From positions 1-11,837 of the forward strand of contig WAMZ01000067.1 in NCBI GenBank assembly GCA_015522055.1: a stretch of DNA of 11,837 nt, in the 5' to 3' direction. Below the pieces are notes generated by a model. That model searched no databases. It saw only the letters and a program-made list of their open reading frames with translations, and was not told the origin of the DNA. Below, piece by piece: positions 1-6,632 of the stretch. The number at the start of each line of letters is the position of its first letter. Positions within the stretch are counted from its first letter, which is position 1. Source of the stretch: Candidatus Geothermarchaeota archaeon. Lineage in GTDB: Archaea > Thermoproteota > Nitrososphaeria > Geothermarchaeales > JDFR-13. A program made the translations under genes and the position numbers.

Positions 1-60
1 AAATATAAAATATATAACTCATCAACGCCTCTGAATAGAATTTGGTTTCCAATGTAAATA

Positions 61-70
61 AAATATATAA
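61..70 (+). promoter_or_regulatory. TATA box of the thioredoxin gene
   Basis: AAATATATAA is centred about 32 bases before the ATG at 98. With the usual archaeal spacing of about 26 bases, transcription would start near 92 and leave a leader of only a few bases. A similar A+T-rich box at 7-17 could serve a leftward gene outside the window. Assigned by position and composition only. Confidence 0.5.
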
Positions 71-97
71 ATTCCCTTTAATATAGTAAAGCTAATT

Positions 98-526
98 ATG
101 GGGATACATATGGATGAGGATATTGAGAAAATATTGAATAGGAAATATAGGGAGATGATGGACCAGATTCTTAGGGAGGATGAGCGTGGATTGGTTGAGG
201 AGTTGGTATTCGATGTTACAGACTACGACTTCCAGGAAAAGGTATTGAGAAAATCCTTCTCCAAACCAGTAATTGTTGACTTCTGGGCACCATGGTGCGG
301 GCCGTGTAGGATATTAAGCCCTGCGATCGAAAGGGCTGTTGAGCAATTTGGGGGCAAGGTCTTACTCGCTAAATTAAATGTCGACGAGAACCCGGTGACC
401 GCCTCTAAATATGGCATTATGAGCATACCTACAGTAATAATGTTTCGGGATGGTAGGCCAGTAGACCACTTCATAGGGGCCATGCCAGAACCTATGATTA
501 TTGAGTGGATAAAAAGGAATCTATGA
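98..526 (+). CDS. Thioredoxin with N-terminal helical extension
   Basis: A small cytoplasmic thiol-disulfide oxidoreductase that would reduce protein disulfides with electrons from a thioredoxin reductase not encoded here. The classical active site WCGPC is at residues 66-70, inside the DFWAPWCGPC context. The cis-proline motif SIPT (Pro111) and the glycine-containing C-terminal part of the fold are present. At 142 residues it is about 35 longer than E. coli thioredoxin. The extra part is a charged, probably helical N-terminus (DEDIEKILNRKYREMM and onward), with no signal peptide or membrane segment. Met1 is chosen because the TATA box fits a nearly leaderless start. Met5 at 110 is a close alternative. 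The gene converges on the SPFH gene and the two overlap by six bases. Confidence 0.93.
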   Translation: MGIHMDEDIEKILNRKYREMMDQILREDERGLVEELVFDVTDYDFQEKVLRKSFSKPVIVDFWAPWCGPCRILSPAIERAVEQFGGKVLLAKLNVDENPVTASKYGIMSIPTVIMFRDGRPVDHFIGAMPEPMIIEWIKRNL

Positions 527-1498
527 TATCCTAGCTCCACAGTTGGGGCAGAACTTTGCTCCAGGGGGGACGTTAGCACCACAGCTGGGGCATTTGCCAG
601 CTGGAGTAGGCTGCTGCGCCATATATTGTCTAATATTGAAGCCACATATGGGGCAGAAATTAGAGCTGGCTGGTACTTGGGATCGGCATTGTGGGCAGAT
701 TAACATGGCTGGCTGAGGCTGCCCCACCGCCGCTGGTTGAGTCAATCCATGCATAAGTACGAAGCCGGCTCCGAAGCCTGCGCCAGGAGATTTTCCTAGG
801 GATTCCGATGCAGATTTTATGGTCTCCATCCTTAAAAGTTCACTCCCAGATACTCCACCCGTCCTCAGATAGAATATCCTATCCCTCCATTCTGGATCTG
901 TATCTATACTGTCAAACTTCACATCTACAAGCTCAATCCCCAGTGGCTTAAAAGCTTCATACAAAGCATTCCTTGTTAGGAAGCTCACCTCCCTAAGCCT
1001 AGTGAATACATCGACCAGTGAATATCTACTCAACTCGGTGATGATCCTCTCGTTGAAATAGCCTCTTAGATACTCATTTATCTGGCTTGTTAGGTAGGCA
1101 TCGGCGCCCCCAACAACTTTATTGACAAATAAGCCTGGGTCCGAAATCTTGAACCAGTATTCTCCCCTGACGTATAGTGGAGCCAATTCAGTCGTCTGGG
1201 CTTTAGCCCCGAATTTACCAACGAACTGCTTGAGGGATACAAATATTACAGTGGCTTTGAATGGAGCCTCGTCGAAGCCAGCGATCCTCGATAACACCCT
1301 AGTCAGTAGGGGTAGGTTAAGCGTTGTGATAGTATGTCTACCCGCGGTAAATACATCATATGCCTTGCCATCCCTAAAGAATACAGCCGCCTCATACTCA
1401 TGTACAATTAACTGGCTCCCCCACGTAATCTCCTCTATTGGATAACGATATATAATCTCATTCTCCCCAGGATCCTTCCACTCAATAACCATAGGCAA
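521..1498 (-). CDS. SPFH-domain protein with two C-terminal zinc ribbons (YdjI / virion-core-like, COG4260 type)
   Basis: A stomatin/prohibitin-related scaffold protein without a membrane helix of its own. Residues about 25-215 match the soluble SPFH type (TWGSQLIVHEYEAAVFFRDGK, then an FTAGRHTITT stretch). A Gly/Pro/Gln-rich linker of about 50 residues follows. Two treble-clef zinc ribbons close the protein: Cys268, 271, 282, 285 and Cys303, 306, 317, 320. In the family, such proteins bind membranes through partners and oligomerise. The TTG start at 1498 is preferred over the ATG at 1492 because GGTGAG at 1504-1509 lies five bases from the TTG and eleven from the ATG. The gene is two bases downstream of the 177-residue gene, so the two are almost certainly cotranscribed. 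The exact function here is unknown. Confidence 0.88.
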   Translation of the reverse strand: MPMVIEWKDPGENEIIYRYPIEEITWGSQLIVHEYEAAVFFRDGKAYDVFTAGRHTITTLNLPLLTRVLSRIAGFDEAPFKATVIFVSLKQFVGKFGAKAQTTELAPLYVRGEYWFKISDPGLFVNKVVGGADAYLTSQINEYLRGYFNERIITELSRYSLVDVFTRLREVSFLTRNALYEAFKPLGIELVDVKFDSIDTDPEWRDRIFYLRTGGVSGSELLRMETIKSASESLGKSPGAGFGAGFVLMHGLTQPAAVGQPQPAMLICPQCRSQVPASSNFCPICGFNIRQYMAQQPTPAGKCPSCGANVPPGAKFCPNCGARIS

Positions 1499-1500
1499 AT

Positions 1501-2034
1501 CTACTCACCACCCTCACCTTCACCCGGGCCGTAGCCCTTCAATATATCACGCCTAATAGACAAAGCCTCACGAATCACCTTCAAAGCCTCTATTATCATC
1601 ATCAATCGATTACGTGCATCGGGTACATTGAAGCCCTTTGAAGAGAGCTCCTTGACATCATTCGCCACCTTCTCAGACACCCTAAGCAGTTTGAGGTCGT
1701 GGCGTAGAACTTTATCCAAGTCATCCTCAAGCACCTTCTCCGCATCGAAGAAGCCGGAGTAGCCGGCCTCGGCAAACCTAACCGAGTCCTTAACCTCTTG
1801 AAGGCGATAAATAATTATATCTATCAGTGTCATAATATCATCTGGAACTGGGCGCGTCATATATGTAAGTACCTCCCTAAAAGCCCTCTCAGCCTCATCC
1901 AAATTCCTGTAAATCTTCTCCCTGACAAGCCTATCAGACTCACGTCGAAGCTCCTTCTCCTTATAACCCCTAAAACCAGGGATATATAGGCTAATCTTCT
2001 CCAGTAGAGACAACTCCCCCTGCCCACTCTTCAT
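1501..2034 (-). CDS. Helical protein with IPGFRGYKEKELRR motif, SPFH partner
   Basis: A 177-residue soluble, highly charged, probably all-helical protein of unknown function. The recognisable part is the N-terminal IPGFRGYKEKELRRESDR block at residues 18-35. From memory, similar IPG-x-GYK-x-RE blocks occur in bacterial helical proteins encoded beside SPFH and zinc-ribbon genes, so I read it as a conserved partner of that system. The rest alternates charged and hydrophobic residues as in helical bundles and ends in a Gly/Glu-rich tail. There is no signal peptide or membrane helix. It is the first gene of a two-gene leftward operon, and the SPFH start follows its stop after two bases. It is too short and lacks the long coiled-coil character expected of a full PspA/ESCRT-III-like protein. 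Confidence 0.82.
   Translation of the reverse strand: MKSGQGELSLLEKISLYIPGFRGYKEKELRRESDRLVREKIYRNLDEAERAFREVLTYMTRPVPDDIMTLIDIIIYRLQEVKDSVRFAEAGYSGFFDAEKVLEDDLDKVLRHDLKLLRVSEKVANDVKELSSKGFNVPDARNRLMMIIEALKVIREALSIRRDILKGYGPGEGEGGE
1504..1509 (-). promoter_or_regulatory. Shine-Dalgarno site deciding the SPFH TTG start
   Basis: GGTGAG on the minus strand, overlapping the last codons of the upstream gene, matches the archaeal anti-SD. It is spaced correctly for TTG at 1498 and rather far from ATG at 1492. Confidence 0.55.
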
Positions 2035-2123
2035 CTACAAGCACCGAAACCATTCTAATAATCATTAAATATGCCCTATCCTTATATTAGTATTAAATTT
2101 CACCTCCTACCAGTGAAACATCG
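2035..2123. promoter_or_regulatory. Divergent promoter region between the two halves of the SPFH/zinc-ribbon module
   Basis: This 89-base A+T-rich gap lies between two divergent operons. Rightward, TTATATTA (2082-2089) and ATTAAATTT (2092-2100) are TATA candidates. The second would place transcription start almost on the ATG at 2124. Leftward, CATATTTAATG (2063-2073 on the minus strand) would give a leader of about eight bases. The shared gap would let one regulator control both halves. No clear operator palindrome was seen. Confidence 0.5.
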
Positions 2124-3074
2124 ATGATAATCAAATTGAGATGCCAAACCTGCGGTGCGGAGCAGGATACCCCAAGCGACATCATAGGCTTTAAATGCAG
2201 CTACTGTGGCTCCCCAGTAGTAAACATACCAAATAAATATAGGGAGACGAGTGTTCTGTGCCCCGATTCCATAAGTTTTGAAGAGACGTTAAGGAAGATT
2301 AGAAGATTCTTGTCAAATAAGGTCGGAGATGGATACAGTATACATAGAGCATTTAAGTTCTGCCTACCCATATGGAGGGGGAGGGTCAAGGGTAGATTCA
2401 GATATAAGGGATATAGGAAACATACAGTAACGAAGACGATAAAGACTGGGAAGACAACGACAGTTAAAGTTGAGACATATTATATTCCAGTCGAGGAATC
2501 CGTCGAGGTAGATAGGTTGATCGCCACACCCGGTAGGATAAACAAAGATATATATGCATTGGATGAGATACTTGATAACGCCAAAAGAATCAAGAACTAT
2601 ATCGAGCTAAACCAGATGGTTATCAATGGCTGGGAGCCAGTCATACCGGAAGTATCACTGGAAGAGGCGAGGAACCTACTGGATGACCTAGCTGAAGAAG
2701 AGCTTGTAAGGGAGGCAGAGGAAAGGGTTGATGAACTACTCGACTATGACGCATATCTGGAGGTGGAGCAGATAGAGCTCCTCTACTATCCAGCGGTCGA
2801 ATTCACATACCTCTATAAAGGAAAGAGATATAGAGGGATATATGACCCCGTGGTGGGAGATGTAATTCGATGCGAAGTCCCTCTAGGAAGATGGAAGAGA
2901 GCAATATATGCCTTAACATCATATATAATCCTTGGGGCATTATTGGCTATCTCCATCTTATATAGACCCACCGAGTCATTAACAATAGGCCATATATTGA
3001 TTGCAGGGGGAGCTGGAGCCCTAGGTACATATACATTAATAAAAGCAACCTCACCCCAAGAGGTGTATGATTAA
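2124..3074 (+). CDS. Zinc-ribbon membrane protein (TFIIB-type zinc ribbon / YdjG-like), first paralogue
   Basis: An N-terminal zinc ribbon uses Cys7, 10, 25 and 28 (CQTC and CSYC). Then come a LPIW segment followed by an aromatic, basic stretch (about 80-110), an IPVEESVEVD segment, and a charged helical part (about 185-225). A YYPAVEFTYLYKGKRYRGIY block ends with a G-DVI turn, and two membrane helices follow near 260-280 and 287-306. The order zinc ribbon, PxW block, second 'Pxx-x-Y-x-Y-x-GK-x-Y' block and membrane segments matches, from memory, bacterial TFIIB-type zinc-ribbon membrane proteins such as YdjG. The large middle domain would be cytoplasmic. The next gene abuts its stop codon, indicating an operon. 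The molecular role is unknown; recruiting the SPFH protein to the membrane is an inference. Confidence 0.82.
   Translation: MIIKLRCQTCGAEQDTPSDIIGFKCSYCGSPVVNIPNKYRETSVLCPDSISFEETLRKIRRFLSNKVGDGYSIHRAFKFCLPIWRGRVKGRFRYKGYRKHTVTKTIKTGKTTTVKVETYYIPVEESVEVDRLIATPGRINKDIYALDEILDNAKRIKNYIELNQMVINGWEPVIPEVSLEEARNLLDDLAEEELVREAEERVDELLDYDAYLEVEQIELLYYPAVEFTYLYKGKRYRGIYDPVVGDVIRCEVPLGRWKRAIYALTSYIILGALLAISILYRPTESLTIGHILIAGGAGALGTYTLIKATSPQEVYD
3060..3065 (+). promoter_or_regulatory. Shine-Dalgarno site for the TTG start at 3075
   Basis: GAGGTG is a strong match to the crenarchaeal SD. It lies nine bases before TTG, inside the end of the upstream gene, and explains a non-ATG start directly after the TAA at 3072-3074. 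Confidence 0.7.
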
Positions 3075-4085
3075 TTGGATACCAAGGAAGGTGTTAAATG
3101 CCACTTATGCGGAGGCAGGTTGGAGCGGCTACAGCAAGAAACATATAGATGCATCGATTGCACAGCTGTATATCTAGTAGTATCCAGTAAAATAGTTAAT
3201 TCATATATTGCACCCATCAAATACAGTAAGAGCATAGCATTAGATACTCTACTTATGTGGATATCTAAATACATCGGTGTACCCAGCAGCACATATTTTG
3301 AATCGGAAATAACCTGGAGTAGATTAATACTAATACCTTATTACAACATTGTGGCTAGGATACATGGAGAGTATAGATGCTGGATTAGGGAAGCTATATA
3401 CAGAGGCCGGGTATATAGTCTACTCAGTTTCGCCGGGGGAGAGATGTATAGAGATATAGACTTCACATCTATCGAGAAACGCGGTGAACTAGATAGAATA
3501 GTAAACATATCAAGACCCATATATCAACGGCCGAGGGAGATGGATAGAGATACAGTACACCTAATGGATAAAATAGATGAAGATATAAGAAATATGGAGA
3601 TCCCATTCGAGAACAAATCAATATATAAATGGGGAGACGTATCAGAATATAATCCGCTCCAATTCGAGGCCACACCTCCCAGTGAGAAAATAGAGGATTA
3701 TATAAATTCCCAGATACATAGAAATATCAGCAAACACCTTGGCACGGTCTGCACAAGAATGATAGAATTGGATATAGATATAGATGTAATAGAGGCATAT
3801 CCAATCTACATACCAATATGGATATTCAAATATAAAGTTGGAAAAGGCCGGGAGTATTATGGAGCGGTCGAGGCGTCAACAGGTAGAGTAATCTACGCTA
3901 CATATCCCGTCAAGAAAGCAACCCGATTAGGCTACGCATCAATGGGCATATTACACATACTATTTGCCACACTCCCGATATTGACTGGAAACCCTATATT
4001 AGGCATGGTATCCATCCCCCTCATAGGATATTCTATAGTCTACCTATACAGGACCCTAACAATGGGGAAGGCGGAGGAGGCATAA
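3075..4085 (+). CDS. Zinc-ribbon membrane protein, second paralogue
   Basis: A 336-residue protein with the same plan as its upstream neighbour. The N-terminal zinc ribbon uses Cys9, 12, 26 and 29 (CHLC and CIDC). A large soluble region contains LILIPYYNIVARIHG, which corresponds to the LPIW block of the first protein. A late IPIWIFKYKVGKGREYYGAV block is followed by a TG-RVIYATYPV turn, and two membrane helices lie near 284-302 and 306-328. The parallel blocks indicate an old tandem duplication with strong divergence. The TTG start is fixed by the GAGGTG site and the abutting upstream stop. It should be translated from the same mRNA as the first paralogue, and the pair may form a heteromeric membrane anchor. 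No enzymatic motif was seen. Confidence 0.82.
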   Translation: MDTKEGVKCHLCGGRLERLQQETYRCIDCTAVYLVVSSKIVNSYIAPIKYSKSIALDTLLMWISKYIGVPSSTYFESEITWSRLILIPYYNIVARIHGEYRCWIREAIYRGRVYSLLSFAGGEMYRDIDFTSIEKRGELDRIVNISRPIYQRPREMDRDTVHLMDKIDEDIRNMEIPFENKSIYKWGDVSEYNPLQFEATPPSEKIEDYINSQIHRNISKHLGTVCTRMIELDIDIDVIEAYPIYIPIWIFKYKVGKGREYYGAVEASTGRVIYATYPVKKATRLGYASMGILHILFATLPILTGNPILGMVSIPLIGYSIVYLYRTLTMGKAEEA

Positions 4086-4110
4086 TTGTATTCAAATCCA
4101 TTAACAAACT

Positions 4111-4138
4111 AAATAGATAAATTAATATTATTAGGTGG
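4111..4138 (+). promoter_or_regulatory. Probable promoter and SD of the 85-residue gene
   Basis: An A+T-rich TATA-like stretch (AAATAGATAAATTAAT, 4111-4126) is followed by AGGTGG at 4133-4138, six bases before ATG at 4145. The SD is convincing. The TATA box sits too close for its transcript to include that SD, so the gene may instead be read through from the upstream operon 59 bases away. Confidence 0.4.
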
Positions 4139-4144
4139 AAGAGT

Positions 4145-4402
4145 ATGCCTATGGAACTAATAGAGGTAAGAGATACAGTATCATTCTATAGAGTGGCTAA
4201 AAACGCCAATATAATTTTAAGGATAGACCCACTCTTAATAGTGCCACTATATAGATTAACATTCTACCTCGATATTAGAAACATAGATGAGGGTGAAGTC
4301 GCTAAACTATTTCAGTCGATATCAAACAAACTTGTATATATTGAGGATGTAAAGAGGGCAGATTCACTAAAAAGCTTCATTGAAGAGCGATACGGAGATT
4401 AG
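4145..4402 (+). CDS. Small conserved-looking protein of unknown function (85 aa)
   Basis: I do not recognise this family. The protein is small and soluble, with no cysteine, no signal peptide and no clear membrane helix. A hydrophobic strand-like centre (NIILRIDPLLIVPLYRLTFY) is flanked by charged helices and ends in FIEERYGD, which suggests a compact alpha/beta fold. A good SD (AGGTGG, six-base spacing) supports translation from ATG at 4145. The base composition and codon use resemble the flanking genes. It follows the zinc-ribbon pair on the same strand after 59 bases and may belong to that transcript. It precedes a secreted or membrane protein with its own start region. Confidence 0.68.
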   Translation: MPMELIEVRDTVSFYRVAKNANIILRIDPLLIVPLYRLTFYLDIRNIDEGEVAKLFQSISNKLVYIEDVKRADSLKSFIEERYGD

Positions 4403-4460
4403 CACAATAACATTATAATAACTTACTGCTGGAATAGATTATCTTTTATTTAGAACCAAC

Positions 4461-5354
4461 ATGAAATTCATTAAAAGTGCTGTGACTATGAGGAACAAAA
4501 AAATAATATTATTTAGTATACTAGCGACACTTCTGGTATCGTTAGCAACGCTTGGATATGCACAGGAACCATTCAGAGTAGTAGACTTCACAGGAGAATG
4601 GGAAGTTATGAATAGAGACCACCTGAAATCTAAACCCTCCAGCGGCAATACATATATAGTGATTGAGGAAGACAACGTTGTGCTAGGCTCTTGGTATACG
4701 ACCATAGACCTATCCCTTAGCGGCAGCCAAGGCGACATGATAGATGCCAAATATATTCTCGAGATGCCCGAGATAGGATTCAGAATAACCTATATAGAGA
4801 GATACAGCCCAGGAGGAATTATAGACATAGGATTCTATAGATACAATGAACTCAGAATAGAGATGGGTGGTGAGGTCGAGTATCTAAAGACAGATGAGGC
4901 CAGATGGCCCCAAGATACTAGGCTAAACACAAGAATATTCTTCGGTGCATGGAGAATAGATAAGGATAATATCGTGATTGAAGTGACGGATTACTATGGA
5001 GAGATTAATAGCAATAGGAGCATATACTGGAGCAAGAAGATACCATACAACGGTGAATCACTAAGTCTCATAATCAAAATTGAGAAAAACTCGGGTAAGG
5101 ACTCCGTGGTCGAGGCATATCTATACTATAATGAAGTTGAGAGAGATAAAATAATAGGCCCCGACGTTGAGATACGGCTACTGAGCATAGATTCGGCTGC
5201 ATTATTCTACGCAAGCCTAGGCTTCCTCATCGTTGCCATAGTCGCCAACTTCACCAGCAGGACATGGAGATATTACGAGGCGAAACTCGAGGCTGAGAAA
5301 CTGGCCAAGAAGAAAGAGACTAAGAAGGGTAAACCTTCCTCCCGAGGTAAATAG
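4461..5354 (+). CDS. Type I membrane protein with signal peptide and unknown ectodomain
   Basis: A predicted Sec-type signal peptide (residues 11-34: basic MRNKK, a hydrophobic core, cleavage near GYA-QEP) leads into about 210 residues rich in strands and aromatics (FTGEWEV, SWYTTIDLSL, FFGAWRI). A single membrane helix lies at about 245-264, and a 33-residue lysine-rich tail would face the cytoplasm. The ectodomain would sit outside the membrane. It has no cysteines and no enzymatic motif I recognise. There is no twin-arginine motif, so it is not an evident Tat substrate despite lying beside tatC. Met10 at 4488 would give a shorter, more standard signal peptide and is a real alternative start. 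The 3' end overlaps tatC tail to tail by 35 bases, coding for the basic tail. Confidence 0.78.
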   Translation: MKFIKSAVTMRNKKIILFSILATLLVSLATLGYAQEPFRVVDFTGEWEVMNRDHLKSKPSSGNTYIVIEEDNVVLGSWYTTIDLSLSGSQGDMIDAKYILEMPEIGFRITYIERYSPGGIIDIGFYRYNELRIEMGGEVEYLKTDEARWPQDTRLNTRIFFGAWRIDKDNIVIEVTDYYGEINSNRSIYWSKKIPYNGESLSLIIKIEKNSGKDSVVEAYLYYNEVERDKIIGPDVEIRLLSIDSAALFYASLGFLIVAIVANFTSRTWRYYEAKLEAEKLAKKKETKKGKPSSRGK

Positions 5355-6180
5355 ATAATTCATATAAGACAATGAAAGGAAGCGACAGTAGTATCATACT
5401 CACTGGAGTCGGATCAGGTGTTATAATCGCAGTAATAATCAATACACCCACGTAAATATACCTCTTATTATTTGCCAACATCTCAGGGGACAACACCCCA
5501 AACTTCATAGCTAAGACTAGGAAGACGGGCATCGTGAAGAATAAGCCGTTCAAAGCCAAGCCAAGAAATATCATATGATAGAAGTCCACCACATCGAACC
5601 ACTTAACAACACCCAGGATAGATGGGAAATAAAGCAGGATCCTGAATGTAATCGGCATAATTATATAATACCCGTATAGAACCCCCAAAACAAATAGGAA
5701 GGTAAATGAGAATATAAACGTCTTAATAAACTTCTTCTCATGCGGATATAAGCCTGGGGCTAGGAACATATAGAGCTCATAAGCTATATATGGAGAGGTG
5801 ATAGCCAATGCAATAATAATACTACCCTCGACAAATATAGTCATGGCATTGGCAAAACCACCCGAATATATCAATGTCATGTTTAGAAGCCCGGCTACCT
5901 CGGATGAATTACCGACAGGCGAGTTTTGGATCACCGACTCCGGAAGTATATCAGCCCTAATCTTATTCAATAAACCAGCTACAAGAGGCTTATACTCCAT
6001 CCAATTCTCACTAAACAACAACATAAAATTACCTATATTGAGGTCGGCGGGAAGAATCATCAACGCAAATGTAGCTGTTATAACAGCAATGAATATCCTC
6101 CTAAGCCTAATACTCAATTCAGCTAAGTGGTCCCAGAAACTCATCTCCTTGTCTCCAGGAGGCCCCTCCGATCCACTCAT
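5320..6180 (-). CDS. tatC: Twin-arginine translocase subunit TatC
   Basis: The polytopic receptor of the Tat pathway, which binds the twin-arginine signal peptide of folded proteins and works with TatA to export them. Diagnostic segments are FWDHLAELSIRLRR at the cytoplasmic N-terminus, MFLAPGLYPHEKK (Phe139 and Glu148 correspond to E. coli Phe94 and Glu103), and the C-terminal ITPDPTPVSMILLSLPFIVLYE. About six membrane helices are expected. The 286-residue length exceeds E. coli TatC (258) mainly through a longer first external loop (about residues 45-110). The start ATG overlaps the tatA stop as ATGA, showing translational coupling. The 3' end overlaps the convergent membrane-protein gene. 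Confidence 0.96.
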   Translation of the reverse strand: MSGSEGPPGDKEMSFWDHLAELSIRLRRIFIAVITATFALMILPADLNIGNFMLLFSENWMEYKPLVAGLLNKIRADILPESVIQNSPVGNSSEVAGLLNMTLIYSGGFANAMTIFVEGSIIIALAITSPYIAYELYMFLAPGLYPHEKKFIKTFIFSFTFLFVLGVLYGYYIIMPITFRILLYFPSILGVVKWFDVVDFYHMIFLGLALNGLFFTMPVFLVLAMKFGVLSPEMLANNKRYIYVGVLIITAIITPDPTPVSMILLSLPFIVLYELSIYLGRKVYPS

Positions 6181-6542
6181 TTCTCCTCAGCACCACGCTC
6201 CATAGAAAGCTTCTCTCTAATAGCCCTAGCCAGCTCAACCTTATCCTTCCCCTCAGTATCTATCCCAAGACTCCGAGCCGTCTCAACCAACTCCCTATAA
6301 AGCTCATCCTTATCACTAGGCTCAACTCTCTTAAACCTAAGCTTACTATCCTCATTCTTATTAGAAAACCCAGCCTCTAAATACCCTCTCCTAATCTCCT
6401 CATCTAGATACCTTTTATATTCATTAAGCTTCCTATAATATGCCCCAAGCTTCCTAGCAAACTCGGGGAGCTTCTCCGGACCAAACAGTATAAGAATAAA
6501 TATGAATATCACGAGAAGCTCTGTAGTCCCCAGTCCATTCAT
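6177..6542 (-). CDS. tatA: Twin-arginine translocase subunit TatA
   Basis: The pore-forming or membrane-thinning component of Tat export. A short N-terminal membrane helix (about residues 7-21) is followed by the hinge and amphipathic helix FGPEKLPEFARKLG (20-33), the hallmark of TatA/TatB. Its 121 residues include a charged helix to about 50 and a distinct C-terminal unit (about 77-113, with LGIDTEGKDKVELARAIREK). That unit looks like a small helical SAP/Rho_N-like motif and is longer than the tail of E. coli TatA. A GGTGG SD lies four bases before the ATG. The gene is coupled to tatC by a four-base overlap. TatA versus TatB cannot be separated by sequence in archaea that have one copy, so TatA is the conservative name. 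Confidence 0.95.
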   Translation of the reverse strand: MNGLGTTELLVIFIFILILFGPEKLPEFARKLGAYYRKLNEYKRYLDEEIRRGYLEAGFSNKNEDSKLRFKRVEPSDKDELYRELVETARSLGIDTEGKDKVELARAIREKLSMERGAEEK

Positions 6543-6592
6543 ATAACCACCGACCTATAAACCCAAAATTATATCAACATAGTTAAATAAAA
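6543..6592 (-). promoter_or_regulatory. Promoter region and SD of tatA-tatC
   Basis: On the minus strand, TTTTATTTAAC (about 6582-6592) and GATATAATT (about 6567-6575) are TATA candidates. GGTGG at 6547-6551 is the ribosome binding site. The 90-base gap to the asparaginase stop suggests tatA has its own promoter, but readthrough from asparaginase is possible. Confidence 0.4.
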
Positions 6593-6632
6593 TATATTCC
6601 ACAGGATTGACCCATATCACGACGATACAGGA

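Noticed and set aside
18..34. Box-like TTGATGA (minus strand) and CTGA (plus strand) near the left edge as another C/D RNA
   Set aside because: The boxes lie on opposite strands, and no matching closing stem or second box is found inside the window.
2124..3074. Reading the zinc-ribbon membrane protein as a TFIIB or PriA-type DNA protein
   Set aside because: Only the short zinc ribbon is shared; no cyclin or helicase domain is present, and two membrane helices end the protein.
4461..4560. Twin-arginine signal on the protein next to tatC
   Set aside because: The n-region reads MRNKK without consecutive arginines; it looks like a Sec signal peptide.
5798..6205. A 135-codon open frame antisense to tatC and the end of tatA
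   Set aside because: TatC and TatA on the other strand are certain; the antisense frame shows no family motif or start signals.
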